From assembly GCF_000482805.1 (NCBI RefSeq), contig NZ_KI519504.1, positions 93,092-157,091 of the forward strand: 64,000 bases of DNA, given 5' to 3'. Source of the DNA: Deinococcus murrayi DSM 11303. GTDB taxonomy: Bacteria > Deinococcota > Deinococci > Deinococcales > Deinococcaceae. The notes under the pieces were generated by a model. It had not been told where the DNA came from, made no database searches, and saw nothing but the letters and a program-made list of their open reading frames with translations. Numbering within the stretch: position 1 is the stretch's first letter; every line of letters starts with the position of its first letter. The position numbers were made by a program, and so were the translations under genes. Shown piece after piece: positions 1 through 12,645 of this stretch.

Positions 1-524
1 GTGCGGTAAGCCGCCGCGTAAGCTGCCGCCTCGCCGGGCACTTGGCGGTCAAGCAGCGCCCGCTGCCGCGCTGGGCTGAGCAGGGTCACCGCGCTGTGCT
101 GCCAGTGAATCGTCAGCCGCTCGCCCGTCCACTCGCCCAGCTCGCGGACGCTGACCGGCTCGCCGTCCAGCCGAGCAGTGCCGCGCCCCCCGGCGGTCAC
201 CCGGCGGCTGGCGCTGAGTTCCTCCCCGCCTTCTTCCCAAAAGCCCGCAACCAACAGGTTCTCCTCGCCCGTGCGGATGAGGTCGGTATTGGCGCGGGTC
301 CCCAGCAGCAGCCCCAGCGCGTCCACGATGATGCTTTTGCCCGCGCCCGTCTCGCCCGTGAAGGCTGAAAAGCCGGGCCGCAGATCCAAGGCGAGGTCGC
401 GGATGGTGGCGAGGTGCCGCACCTCCAGGCGGCGGAGCAGCGTTGGGGTGGGCGCGGACACATGGGGGGCCTCCCGCACGGCGGGCACGGGGGCGACCTG
501 GGGAGTGCGGGCCTTGCGGGTCAC
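1..524 (-). CDS. recN: DNA repair protein RecN (N-terminal part, cut by window edge)
   Basis: RecN is an SMC-like ATPase that acts at DNA double-strand breaks during recombinational repair. Only the first 174 codons lie in the window. The translation has the SMC-type N-terminal ATPase lobe, with a Walker A motif GETGAGKS at about residues 57-64 followed by IIVDALGLLLG. The chosen start is the GTG at 524. A TAGACT box at 532-537 lies 7 nt upstream of it, which fits a leaderless transcript. This start gives a roughly 28-residue basic, Ala/Pro-rich lead (MTRKARTP...) before the ATPase fold. The rest of the gene, including the coiled coil and Walker B, lies to the left of the window. Confidence 0.93.
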   Translation of the reverse strand, partial: MTRKARTPQVAPVPAVREAPHVSAPTPTLLRRLEVRHLATIRDLALDLRPGFSAFTGETGAGKSIIVDALGLLLGTRANTDLIRTGEENLLVAGFWEEGGEELSASRRVTAGGRGTARLDGEPVSVRELGEWTGERLTIHWQHSAVTLLSPARQRALLDRQVPGEAAAYAAAYR

Positions 525-531
525 GCCCCCC

Positions 532-537
532 AGTCTA
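532..537 (-). promoter_or_regulatory. -10 box of recN (leaderless type)
   Basis: Read on the minus strand the hexamer is TAGACT, 7 nt before the GTG start of recN. The spacing places the transcription start at or next to the start codon. No Shine-Dalgarno sequence is present. Confidence 0.55.
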
Positions 538-714
538 GAGCGGGATTCCGGGGGCAGAGTGCAACGGGTTTCCCCAAGCGGGGACGAACCATGAAATCCA
601 CGTTACGCTTGCCCCACACTCCCCGGCGGCGCGGCACCGACAATAGGGCCGCGTGCTTCCTCCGGCGGGCCGTTACCGCCGCCCGCAGAGGAGCAAAGAC
701 GAAAGGAGTTTCCC

Positions 715-1890
715 ATGAATCATGACGCCTCCAGGAACCAGAGGGAACACCTCCATCTCTCCCTCAGCCTGCCCAACCTGCTGCTCATAGGCGGCCTCGC
801 GGCCCTTGCCCTGAACAGCGAATCACGCCGCCGGGTGCTGAGCGGCACCAAGCAGCTCGCCGCCGCCGCCAGCCACACCCTGGAAGACACGGTCAAGCCA
901 GCCCTGGCGAGCGCCGCCGAAGGCGCCACCCAGGCCGCGCAAGCCGCCGTGCACAAGGGCAGCGAAGCCGTGCAGACCCTGCGCGAGGAAGTGCCGGGCC
1001 GTGCCCATCACCTGCTGGAAACCGTGCAGGAGGTTGCCGGGGCCGCCGCGAGCACGGTCGCGAAAGGGGCCGCCGACCTTTCGCACGCCGCCGCCGACCT
1101 CGCCGAGGAAGGTCGCGAGGGAGCCGCGCAGGTGGCGCTGGGCGCGAAGCATCAGCTCGCCCGCGAGGTACGCGGAGCCAAGCGGGAAGGCCAAAAGGCT
1201 CTGGCTCAGGCGAGCCGCCAGGCCCAGAGCGCCCGTCAGGAGGCCGAACGCCGCCTCGCCCGCGCTCGTCACGAGGCCGAACGCGAACTGAAAGCGGCCC
1301 GCCGCCATTGGAATCAGGCTCACCTGGAGCGCGAGGTTGAAAAGCGGCTCGCCCCCCTGCAAAAGCAGGTGCGCCGCGAACTCGCCCAACTGGAAAAGCA
1401 GGGCAAGGCCAAGGCCCGCGCTCGCCATGACCTGCACGACCTCCAGCACAACTTCGGCTCCACCCGACAAGCAAGCGCGGGGAGCGGCTTCGGCGGGGCG
1501 ACCGCGCTGATGGCCCTCGCCGGGGGAGCCGTCGTGCTGGCCCGCGTGCCCGCCGCTCGCCGGGGCATCCTCAAAGCTGTGGAGACCGTCAGCCCGGAGG
1601 CCGCCGAGCGCCTGCACAAATTTAGCCGTCAGGCCCGCAATCTGGTGGGGTCCATGTGGCTCGAAAGCCTCGACGAGGGGGGTCCGGCTCCGGCCCCCGC
1701 GCCCGCCAAGCCCGCCGCCGCTGCCCCAACGACCGACGCGGCCACCGCCCACGCCGCTGCCGGAACGGCCACCGCACCCGCCGACGCGGGCACGAGTGGC
1801 GCAACCTGGGGCGGCTCGCCCGCGCCCGACTCCGCAGCCGTGAGCGGAGCCACCCAGGGTGACGGCTCGAAGCAGGGCGACCAGCGCTAA
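715..1890 (+). CDS. Alanine-rich LEA/apolipoprotein-like helical protein
   Basis: A 391-residue protein with no enzyme motif that I recognise. Residues about 10-35 are hydrophobic (LPNLLLIGGLAALAL). Residues about 40-240 are an almost uninterrupted run of Ala, Glu, Lys, Arg and Gln with heptad- or 11-residue-like periodicity, as in LEA group 3 proteins or bacterial apolipoprotein-like helices. A second hydrophobic, Gly/Ala-rich segment follows at about 250-275 (GGATALMALAGGAVVLA). The last 80 residues are a low-complexity Ala/Pro/Thr/Gly tail. The start has a strong Shine-Dalgarno GAAAGGAG at 701-708, unusual among the leaderless neighbours. It is transcribed divergently from recN. A membrane-attached or desiccation-protective role is inference only. 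Confidence 0.8.
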   Translation: MNHDASRNQREHLHLSLSLPNLLLIGGLAALALNSESRRRVLSGTKQLAAAASHTLEDTVKPALASAAEGATQAAQAAVHKGSEAVQTLREEVPGRAHHLLETVQEVAGAAASTVAKGAADLSHAAADLAEEGREGAAQVALGAKHQLAREVRGAKREGQKALAQASRQAQSARQEAERRLARARHEAERELKAARRHWNQAHLEREVEKRLAPLQKQVRRELAQLEKQGKAKARARHDLHDLQHNFGSTRQASAGSGFGGATALMALAGGAVVLARVPAARRGILKAVETVSPEAAERLHKFSRQARNLVGSMWLESLDEGGPAPAPAPAKPAAAAPTTDAATAHAAAGTATAPADAGTSGATWGGSPAPDSAAVSGATQGDGSKQGDQR

Positions 1891-1964
1891 GCCCCCCATC
1901 CCCACCCCATTGGTCCGCTGCCGCCTCCACACCTTGGGGGCGGCGCTTTCTCGTGGCCGGGCGC

Positions 1965-1970
1965 TACACT
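1965..1970 (+). promoter_or_regulatory. -10 box TACACT, leaderless type
   Basis: TACACT lies 7 nt upstream of the ATG at 1978 and there is no Shine-Dalgarno sequence, so the AroE-like gene is probably made from a leaderless mRNA. Confidence 0.5.
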
Positions 1971-1977
1971 GCCCCCA

Positions 1978-2727
1978 ATGCGCCCCGTCCGTGACGCTCC
2001 CCTGGCCCTCATCGGGTATTCCGCCGACGCCGCCCGCGCCCTGCGGGGGGCTGGCCTGCTCGCCGTGCCCGTTCCCGACGACGACCCCGCCGCCGTGCTG
2101 GAGGCTTGCCGCACCCTGCGCTTTATCGGGGCGCTCGTGCACCCTTCCCGCGAGGTGGCCCTCGCCGGGTATCTCGACCTTGACCCCGAAGCCCGGCGGG
2201 CCGGGCGGGCCGATGCGGTGGCCTTCGGCGTGGGAGCACACGGCACCTACGCCCTGGCAGACGCGCTGAAAGACGCCCTGGAGCTGAGCGGCTACGCGGC
2301 TTATGGGGCGGGGGCGCTGCTGCTCGGCTCTGGGGCAGACCTCGCCCTCGCCCTGCCGCTGCTGCGCCTGGGCTTTGGCAACGTGGGCATTGTGGCCGAC
2401 TCGTACTCCGAAGCCGAGCGCTTTGCCCGCGACGTGCCCGCCGGGGTCCGCGCCTTTGCGGTGGGGCGGCGCGACTCGGCCCTCGCTTCCCTCTCCGAGC
2501 GGGCTGACCTGATTGTGCTCACGGGTGGCCCCATCCCCCCCGGCCTCTTGCAGCCCTATCACACCCTGGTGGACCTCACCGGACAGGTGAGCACCGGGCA
2601 CAGCGGCGCGGCGCGGCTCGACCTCGTCCGCTTGCCAGAGCTGCGGCTGGGGCGTCAGCTCCTGCACGCTACCGGGCAGCGCTACCGCCCCGAAGACCTG
2701 AGCGACCTCGTGGCGGCGCTGGCCTAG
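1978..2727 (+). CDS. Shikimate dehydrogenase-like (AroE-fold) protein, catalytically doubtful
   Basis: A 249-residue protein whose spacing follows AroE: a GALVHPSREVAL segment where AroE has the VTxPxK motif, then LDLDPEAR, then a Rossmann segment GAGALLLGSGADLALAL at about residues 110-126, and IVADSYSEAERFA where AroE has its NADP-binding NRT/ERA stretch. The shikimate-binding Lys of VTxPxK is replaced by Arg/Glu, and the NTD motif (catalytic Asp) is not recognisable. The N-terminal shikimate-binding SxSP motif is also absent. I therefore read it as a diverged paralogue that may bind a nucleotide without classical shikimate reduction. It converges with dppC, with 17 bp between their ends. 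Confidence 0.6.
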   Translation: MRPVRDAPLALIGYSADAARALRGAGLLAVPVPDDDPAAVLEACRTLRFIGALVHPSREVALAGYLDLDPEARRAGRADAVAFGVGAHGTYALADALKDALELSGYAAYGAGALLLGSGADLALALPLLRLGFGNVGIVADSYSEAERFARDVPAGVRAFAVGRRDSALASLSERADLIVLTGGPIPPGLLQPYHTLVDLTGQVSTGHSGAARLDLVRLPELRLGRQLLHATGQRYRPEDLSDLVAALA

Positions 2728-2744
2728 CCTCTGGCACTTTCCCG

Positions 2745-3746
<1,002 letters not shown>

Positions 3747-3823
3747 GGAATACCTCGGTGCGGAGTTGGCAGAACGTGAGAGCGGGAGGGGGAAACAGCC
3801 TTAGCCGGAGCCGAGCCTGTTGA

Positions 3824-3845
3824 GGGACCACGGACCACTCCCCAC
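3824..3845. repeat. GTGGGGAGTGG repeat directly after the dppB-like stop codon
   Basis: Read on the minus strand, the dppB-like TAG is followed without a gap by GTGGGGAGTGGTCCGTGG. This is a single arm of the repeat family found at 10241-10309, 13804-13934 and 38296-38384. Here the second arm is missing or decayed. Confidence 0.5.
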
Positions 3846-4883
3846 CTACCGGTATTGAATGCGCGGGTCGAGCGCCGCGTAGCTGAGGTCGACGAGCAGA
3901 TTGACCACGCTGACGACGAGCGCGGCGAAAATCACCCCGCCCTGAATCACTGGATAGTCGCGCTGACTGATGGCCTCATAGACCCACGACCCCAGCCCCG
4001 GCCAGGAGAAGATGGTCTCGGTGAGGACTGCGCCCCCCAGCAGCGCCCCCGCCTGCAACCCCACCACGGTCACGACCGGCAGCAGGGCGTTGCGCAGGGC
4101 GTGCTTGATGGTGACGTGACGGGGGGCGAGGCCCTTGGCGCGGGCGGTACGCACATAGTCTTGCCCCAGCACCTCCAGCAGGCTGGAGCGCGTGATGCGG
4201 GCGATGATGGCCAGCGGGATGGACCCCAGGGCCACGGCAGGCAAGATGAGGTGCCGCACCGCGTCCCAGGCAGCGGCGGGCTGCCCGCGCAGCAGGGCGT
4301 CCAGGACATAGAAGCCGGTGATGGGTTCGATGGAGTACTCGTTGCCCAGCCGCGCCGAGGGCGGCAGCCAGCCCAGCTGCACCGCAAAGAAATACGACAG
4401 CAACAGCCCCAGCCAAAACACGGGCATGCTGACGCCCACCAGGCTGACGGTGGTGGCGGCATTGTCCCAAAAACTGTTGCGCCGCAGCGCCGCCACGATT
4501 CCAGCGGGGAGGCCCACCACCAGGGCGAACAGCAGCGCCGCTACACTCAGCTCGGCAGTGGCCGGAAAGCGCGAGGCAAGTTCTTCGCGCACCGGGATGT
4601 TGCTCTTGAGGCCGCTGCCCAGGTCGCCCCGCAGCAGTTGCCCCACATAGCGCGGGTACTGCGCGTCCAGCGGGTTGGTGGGGTTGCCGAAGTTAATGAA
4701 CCAGGGTTTGTTCAGTCCCAGTTGCTCACGCAGGGCCGCCGCCGCTTCTGGGGTGGCCCGCTCGCCCAGCAGGGCGGTCGCCGGGTCGCCGGGAATGGCC
4801 CGCACGAAGGCGAACACCACCACGCTGATGCCCAGCATGACCAGCAGGGTCCGCAGCAGGCGGCGAATGACGTAACTGCCCAA
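3846..4883 (-). CDS. Peptide ABC transporter permease, DppB/OppB type
   Basis: Inner-membrane permease of 345 residues. It has the DppB hallmarks: an N-terminal helix (LLRTLLVMLGISVVVFAFV), the motif RAIPGDPATALLG, five further membrane segments, and the ATPase-contact loop DYVRTARAKGLAPRHVTIKH at about residues 240-260. The start is a TTG at 4883, with AGGAG placed 6 nt upstream. It lies 116 bp downstream of the binding-protein gene, from which it is separated by a strong hairpin (4918-4965), and 99 bp before the dppC-like gene. Together with the DppC-like partner it would form the membrane channel. Confidence 0.9.
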   Translation of the reverse strand: MGSYVIRRLLRTLLVMLGISVVVFAFVRAIPGDPATALLGERATPEAAAALREQLGLNKPWFINFGNPTNPLDAQYPRYVGQLLRGDLGSGLKSNIPVREELASRFPATAELSVAALLFALVVGLPAGIVAALRRNSFWDNAATTVSLVGVSMPVFWLGLLLSYFFAVQLGWLPPSARLGNEYSIEPITGFYVLDALLRGQPAAAWDAVRHLILPAVALGSIPLAIIARITRSSLLEVLGQDYVRTARAKGLAPRHVTIKHALRNALLPVVTVVGLQAGALLGGAVLTETIFSWPGLGSWVYEAISQRDYPVIQGGVIFAALVVSVVNLLVDLSYAALDPRIQYR

Positions 4884-4917
4884 AATCGGCTCCTCTCGTG
4901 AATGGGGCGAGCCAAGG

Positions 4918-4965
4918 AGAGCGCGGGACGGGCTTATTCCGAAGCTGCCCGTGGCCCCGCGCTCT
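4918..4965 (-). terminator. Intercistronic hairpin between binding protein and permeases
   Basis: AGAGCGCGGG (4918-4927) pairs perfectly with CCCGCGCTCT (4956-4965), and inside it GGGC pairs with GCCC. In the direction of transcription (minus) no U-run follows. This fits better a 3' mRNA-stabilising hairpin or partial terminator that favours expression of the binding protein over the permeases. Confidence 0.5.
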
Positions 4966-4999
4966 TTCCCCGCTCAGTTGTGCGGCTTGTGGGGACGGC

Positions 5000-6577
<1,578 letters not shown>

Positions 6578-6669
6578 GGACCCTCCGGGAACGCCGCCCA
6601 GCCCTTCCCCACGGCCCACGGCGGGCCGGGTAGAAGATGAACGGCAGCTCAAGCTCTGAACGTGCGCTC

Positions 6670-6698
6670 AGGGTAGGGGGCCACGCGGGGAGTGTCAA
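6670..6698 (-). promoter_or_regulatory. Vegetative (sigma-70 type) promoter of the peptide importer
   Basis: On the minus strand a perfect -35 TTGACA (6693-6698) and a -10 TACCCT (6670-6675) are separated by exactly 17 bp. The predicted transcript starts near 6663 and has a leader of about 85 nt before the binding-protein ATG. Confidence 0.75.
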
Positions 6699-6708
6699 GC
6701 AGGTCACA

Positions 6709-6749
6709 GAAGGCGGGCGGGGACCCGGCTGGGCCGCCCGCCCGCCTTC
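6709..6749 (-). terminator. Hairpin at the end of the subtilisin-like gene
   Basis: GAAGGCGGGCGG (6709-6720) pairs perfectly with CCGCCCGCCTTC (6738-6749), and the right arm overlaps the stop codon. No U-run follows on the minus strand, so it may act mainly as a 3' stabiliser. It sits just upstream of the peptide-importer promoter and would insulate it. Confidence 0.45.
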
Positions 6750-8820
6750 AGGGGGCGGGGGTCAGCTCGCCCAGGTCGGCCCGTGGCTGCTGCGGTCCCA
6801 GTTCGGCGTCCCGCTCGACTCCCGGCTCGTGCGCCTCGCCGGGAATGCCGTTGCCGTCGCGGTCGCGGCCCGCGAGCGCCCGGAAGGTGCCGTCGGGCAG
6901 GTAGGCGGTAAAGCGTCCCAGCGCGTCGAGGGCGGGCTGGTAGGCCAGTCCCCGCGTGTCCCACAGCCGCAGCCCCAGCGTGTCGCTCACCGCCGGGGCA
7001 CCCAGCGCCGCCGCCGCGTTCACCATCCCGTACCCGAAGGCGTCGTCGCGGCCCTTTGCGCCCAGGTCGGTGGCGGTGGCGACGAGCCGGGCGAGGGTGT
7101 CGTCGCGGCCCCGCGTCACGCCCTTGCTGAGCAGCAGCGCGGCCAGGGCGCTCACCTGCGGGGTGGCCTGACTGGTCCCGGCCTGTCCCATGTAGGTGGG
7201 CTGCCCCTTGCTGTAATCCCAGTCGGTCGAGAGAATCACGTCGGCGTAGGGCTTGCCGTTGAGTTGCCCGCCGTTGTGGTAGGTCGCTCCCGTCAGGTCC
7301 ACCCCGCCCGGAGCCGCGAGCTGCACCGCCGGGTAGCGGTTGGAATAGCTCGCCAGACGCGGCGCACTCGCCCCCGACAGGGTGACCGCCCCCACCGCCA
7401 CCGCGCCCTCGCAAGCGGCAGGGTAGTAGGGCGTGGTGCCGTACCTATTGCCCGCTGCCGCGATGACCAGTGACCCCGCCGCCGTCGCCTCCGCGACCGC
7501 CTCACACAGCGGCTCGGCCACGCTCGCGGGAATGTCCCCCCCCAGACTGAGGTTAATCACCTCGGCAGGGCGGGAGAGGCGGTAGGGCTGCCCCCCCAGC
7601 GTGACGGGCAGCCCCGCGGCGTAGCGCACGGCGTTGACCACGTCCGTGACCTCGGTGTTGCCCGCTGCATCGATGGCGCGAATCGGCAGGACCTTGACGG
7701 GTGCTCGGTACGCCGCTCCCACCACGCCGCTCGTGCTGCACGCCTCGCAACCGGGAAAGCGCGGGATTTCGCCCCAGCGGGCTGCGATGATGCCGCTGAC
7801 GTGGGTGCCGTGGCTGCCGCCCTGCCGCGCCGGGGTGCCGGGGTCGGTGGGGTCACGGTCGGGGCCGTCGCCGTCGCCGTTGTCGTAGGCCCCCTTCTGT
7901 CCGGCGGGCACGAAGTCCAGCACGTCGAGCGCCCCCTCGTCTGGCCCCAGCAGCGCCCCGGCGAGGTCGGGGTGGTCGTAGCGCACGCCCGAATCCACGA
8001 CCGCCACCGTAACGGGCCGGGCATAGCCGCCCGACTCCATGTCGCGCCACACCGCCCGGTACCCCAGCAGGCGGTAGGCCCACTGGAGGCCCGCGTACTG
8101 GTCGGTCGGCTCCAGCGGGGCGGCGGTGCCCTGCGCCCGCAAGACGGCGTTGGGCACCGCGTATTCGACATTAGGGTCGCGCCGCAGCGCTACCAGGGTC
8201 CCCGACACGTCGTCCGTGACGAGTTCGGCCCGCCGCCCGCCGAGGTCGTGCCGAGCGGCGGGGCCGAGCCTGTCGAGGACGGCGCGGGTGCTCGCCAAAG
8301 CCGGGTCAGGGGCGGTCGCCTTCTGCCCCAGCGCGAGCGCCTGCGCCGCCGCCGAGCGGTACTTCACGATGACGCTGCGGACTTCGGCAGGCGGCGTTTC
8401 CTGTAGCGGGGCGACGCCTGCGTCCGCGCCCCGCACCGCCGCGGGGTTGGCGACCCGCCCCGTCAGGACGTACTGGTCGGCGGTGACAATCCAGGTGGCG
8501 GTCCCGCTCTGCTTCTCCCCCTGCCAGGTGAGCTTCACTTCCCCGCTGAGCTGCGGCTGGTCCGCCGCCGTCGGCGTGCCCAGCGCCCGATTGGCCCGCA
8601 CCTGCACCCGCACGGGGCCGCTGCCCGAGGCGGGCGACACGGTGAGCCACGGCGGCGCGTCGGTGACCTGCCAGAACGTGCCCGTAAAGGGAGCCTCCGC
8701 CGTGAGGGTGAGGGCCGTGCCGAGGTTCAGGGTGCGGTCAGCGAGGGTCGCGGGCCGTTCCGCCGGGCGGCACGCGCCCAGCAGCAGGGCGACCGGGAGC
8801 AACAGGAGGGGGCGCGTCAT
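6748..8820 (-). CDS. Subtilisin-family (S8) serine protease lipoprotein
   Basis: A 690-residue secreted protease. The N-terminus MTRPLLLLPVALLLGAC is a lipoprotein signal with the lipobox Cys at residue 17, so it should be anchored to a membrane. After it comes a BACON-like beta domain (about 25-115, PPWLTVSPASGSGPVRVQV). Next is a propeptide-like region (about 150-245, ending in DPNVEYAVPNAV). The catalytic domain has all three S8 residues: Asp in VAVVDSGVRYDHPDL, His in GSHGTHVSGIIAA, and Ser in AGTSQATPQVSALAA (Gln replaces the usual Met). The ATG at 8820 is set by the signal peptide; the longer open frame upstream overlaps the divergent gene. Confidence 0.9.
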   Translation of the reverse strand: MTRPLLLLPVALLLGACRPAERPATLADRTLNLGTALTLTAEAPFTGTFWQVTDAPPWLTVSPASGSGPVRVQVRANRALGTPTAADQPQLSGEVKLTWQGEKQSGTATWIVTADQYVLTGRVANPAAVRGADAGVAPLQETPPAEVRSVIVKYRSAAAQALALGQKATAPDPALASTRAVLDRLGPAARHDLGGRRAELVTDDVSGTLVALRRDPNVEYAVPNAVLRAQGTAAPLEPTDQYAGLQWAYRLLGYRAVWRDMESGGYARPVTVAVVDSGVRYDHPDLAGALLGPDEGALDVLDFVPAGQKGAYDNGDGDGPDRDPTDPGTPARQGGSHGTHVSGIIAARWGEIPRFPGCEACSTSGVVGAAYRAPVKVLPIRAIDAAGNTEVTDVVNAVRYAAGLPVTLGGQPYRLSRPAEVINLSLGGDIPASVAEPLCEAVAEATAAGSLVIAAAGNRYGTTPYYPAACEGAVAVGAVTLSGASAPRLASYSNRYPAVQLAAPGGVDLTGATYHNGGQLNGKPYADVILSTDWDYSKGQPTYMGQAGTSQATPQVSALAALLLSKGVTRGRDDTLARLVATATDLGAKGRDDAFGYGMVNAAAALGAPAVSDTLGLRLWDTRGLAYQPALDALGRFTAYLPDGTFRALAGRDRDGNGIPGEAHEPGVERDAELGPQQPRADLGELTPAP

Positions 8821-8934
8821 GAATGCCGCATGATGCCCCGTTCCCCTGACGCCCGAATGAAGACGGGCCGACATTCCCGCCGAGGCGGGGGCCAAGCGGT
8901 ACCGTTTTGTCCCGCCAGGCCCCACAATGCCCCC

Positions 8935-9477
8935 GTGCCCAGCGGACGCGTTCATAACCTCATCAATGTTGCCACCTACAGCGTCCTCGCGGCAGGGGTG
9001 CTGCTGGCTGCCCGGCAAGACCTCCTCACGGTGACGCCCGTGCAGGCGCTTTCCTTTTCGCTCGCTTTTTTTGCTGGAACGCTGTTGCTCTCGCCTGACC
9101 TCGACCTCGCGGACGGCGGGGGGGTGGATTCCCAGCGGCGCTGGGGGGTGCTGGGGGTGCTGTGGGTGCCCTACGGCTGGCTCTTTCGGCACCGGGGCCT
9201 CTCGCACACCTGGCTGCTGGGGCCGCTCACCCGGCTGCTGTACCTGGGGCTGTGGGGGCTGCTCTTCCTCGGTCTGGTGCGCTTCTTATGGCCCGAAGCG
9301 CCGCTGCCGCGAGTGCCGCAGCCCGTCAGCCTCAAGGTGGTGTTGCCCTTGGTGCTGGGCTACTACCTCAGCCAGTGGCTGCACCTCATCGCGGACGGCG
9401 TGTGGCCGGGGCACGGCTGGCGGCAACTGCGGCGCAAGGTGGGCGGGCGCAAGCGGGGAGCGGCCCGCTCCCGCTGA
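8935..9477 (+). CDS. DUF2227 family putative metal-binding membrane protein
   Basis: A 180-residue protein with the DUF2227 features: the start MPSGRVHNLINVATYS, then two membrane segments, LLLSPDLDL at about residues 58-66, and WLFRHRGLSHTWLLGPLTR with clustered His/Arg. A second pair of helices and the C-terminal HLIADGVW follow. The His and Asp residues resemble the metal ligands of YdjM-type membrane hydrolases. The start is GTG at 8935, where the family N-terminus begins; CACAAT lies 6 nt upstream and fits a leaderless promoter. The function is unknown in the family. Confidence 0.75.
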   Translation: MPSGRVHNLINVATYSVLAAGVLLAARQDLLTVTPVQALSFSLAFFAGTLLLSPDLDLADGGGVDSQRRWGVLGVLWVPYGWLFRHRGLSHTWLLGPLTRLLYLGLWGLLFLGLVRFLWPEAPLPRVPQPVSLKVVLPLVLGYYLSQWLHLIADGVWPGHGWRQLRRKVGGRKRGAARSR

Positions 9478-9487
9478 GGAGCCACCC

Positions 9488-10228
<741 letters not shown>

Positions 10229-10277
10229 GGGGAGAAGGGTAGTGGTTAGTGGGAAGTGGGGAGTGGAGAAAGGCCTC

Positions 10278-11507
<1,230 letters not shown>

Positions 11508-11517
11508 GCCCGCCCCC

Positions 11518-12645
11518 TCATCCCCGGCCCAGCGCCCGCAAGAGTGCCCCCGCCACCCGGTCGGCGGCGTCGGGCACGCCCAGAGCGCGGGCGTTCGCGC
11601 TCAGGCGGGCGCGCTCTTCCTCGTCCAGCGCCCGCAGCACCGCTCCGCGCACCTCCGCCCGCGTGCGCGGCCACAGCGCGGCCCCGTGCCGCACGAGGTA
11701 GTCGGCGTTGTGTTCCTCCTGCCCAGGGATGGGGTCATAGGCCACGAGCGGCACCCCCAGCGCGGTCGCCTCCGCCACCGTCAGGCCGCCCGCCTTGCCC
11801 ACCACGAGGTCAGCGGCGGCGAGCAGTTCGGGAAAGTCCTCGCGGAAGCCCAGCCCGTGTAGGGTCGCGCCGCCGACGCGCCGCACGCCCCGCTCCCGCG
11901 CTCCGGCCAGCACCAGGACCTGCACGGGCCGTCCCAGCCCCGCCAGCTCCTCCAGCAGCGGCCCCAGCGCCCGGTAGGTGCCCGTGCCCCCGCCCGACAC
12001 CAGCAGCAGGGGCTGGTCGGGCCTCAGCCCATGCTTTTCCCGCAGCGCCGCCCGGTCGGCCCCGACCAGCGCTCGGAACGCCGGGGCGATGGGAATGCCG
12101 GTCACCACAACGCGCTCCGGCGGGATGCGCCAGCGCTCCATCTGCGCCCGCGCTTCGGCGGTCGGCACCATCAGCAGCTCGGCTTCGGGCCGTGCCCAGT
12201 GGTGGTGAATGCGGTAGTCGGTCACGACGAGCGCGTTCAGGAAGTCCGCCCCCAGCCGCCGCCGCGCCGTGTGCGCCAGCGCGACGGGGGTGGGGTACGA
12301 ACTCACGACGACGTGAGGGCGCAGCTCGCGCACGTCCCGCAGCATCCCGCGCAGCCCCAGCCAGCCAAAGGTGCTCGTCAGCGCCCGCGGCTCGCTTTCG
12401 CGGTCGGTCCAGTTGTAAAAGGCCCGGTAGATGCCCGGCGCGTAGCGCAGCCACGCCGCGTAGGTGCCCGCCGTGACCGCCCGCTCGACCGGATTGACAT
12501 AGGTCAGGAAATCCGCGTGCCGCGCTCGGAGCTGAACGCCCATCCCCCGCAGCGCCGCGTCTACGGCCCCATTCGCCTGGTGGTGCCCGCTCCCGAAAGA
12601 CGCCGAAAGAATCAGCGCCCGCAACTCGGACGGGAGGCGCGTCAC
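11518..12645 (-). CDS. MGDG synthase / processive diacylglycerol glycosyltransferase-like (GT28) enzyme
   Basis: A 375-residue GT-B glycosyltransferase. The N-terminus RALILSASFGSGHHQANGAV is the acceptor-site signature of MGDG synthases and UgtP-type enzymes. The C-terminal half holds the donor site: LLLVSGGGTGTY, then DLVVGKAGGLTVAEATALGVPLV and PGQEEHNADYL. It should transfer a sugar from a nucleotide donor to diacylglycerol in the membrane. The start is set by the GTGA overlap with the stop of the upstream permease gene (12642-12645), a typical translational coupling. Deinococci are rich in glycolipids, which fits this role. Confidence 0.85.
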   Translation of the reverse strand: MTRLPSELRALILSASFGSGHHQANGAVDAALRGMGVQLRARHADFLTYVNPVERAVTAGTYAAWLRYAPGIYRAFYNWTDRESEPRALTSTFGWLGLRGMLRDVRELRPHVVVSSYPTPVALAHTARRRLGADFLNALVVTDYRIHHHWARPEAELLMVPTAEARAQMERWRIPPERVVVTGIPIAPAFRALVGADRAALREKHGLRPDQPLLLVSGGGTGTYRALGPLLEELAGLGRPVQVLVLAGARERGVRRVGGATLHGLGFREDFPELLAAADLVVGKAGGLTVAEATALGVPLVAYDPIPGQEEHNADYLVRHGAALWPRTRAEVRGAVLRALDEEERARLSANARALGVPDAADRVAGALLRALGRG

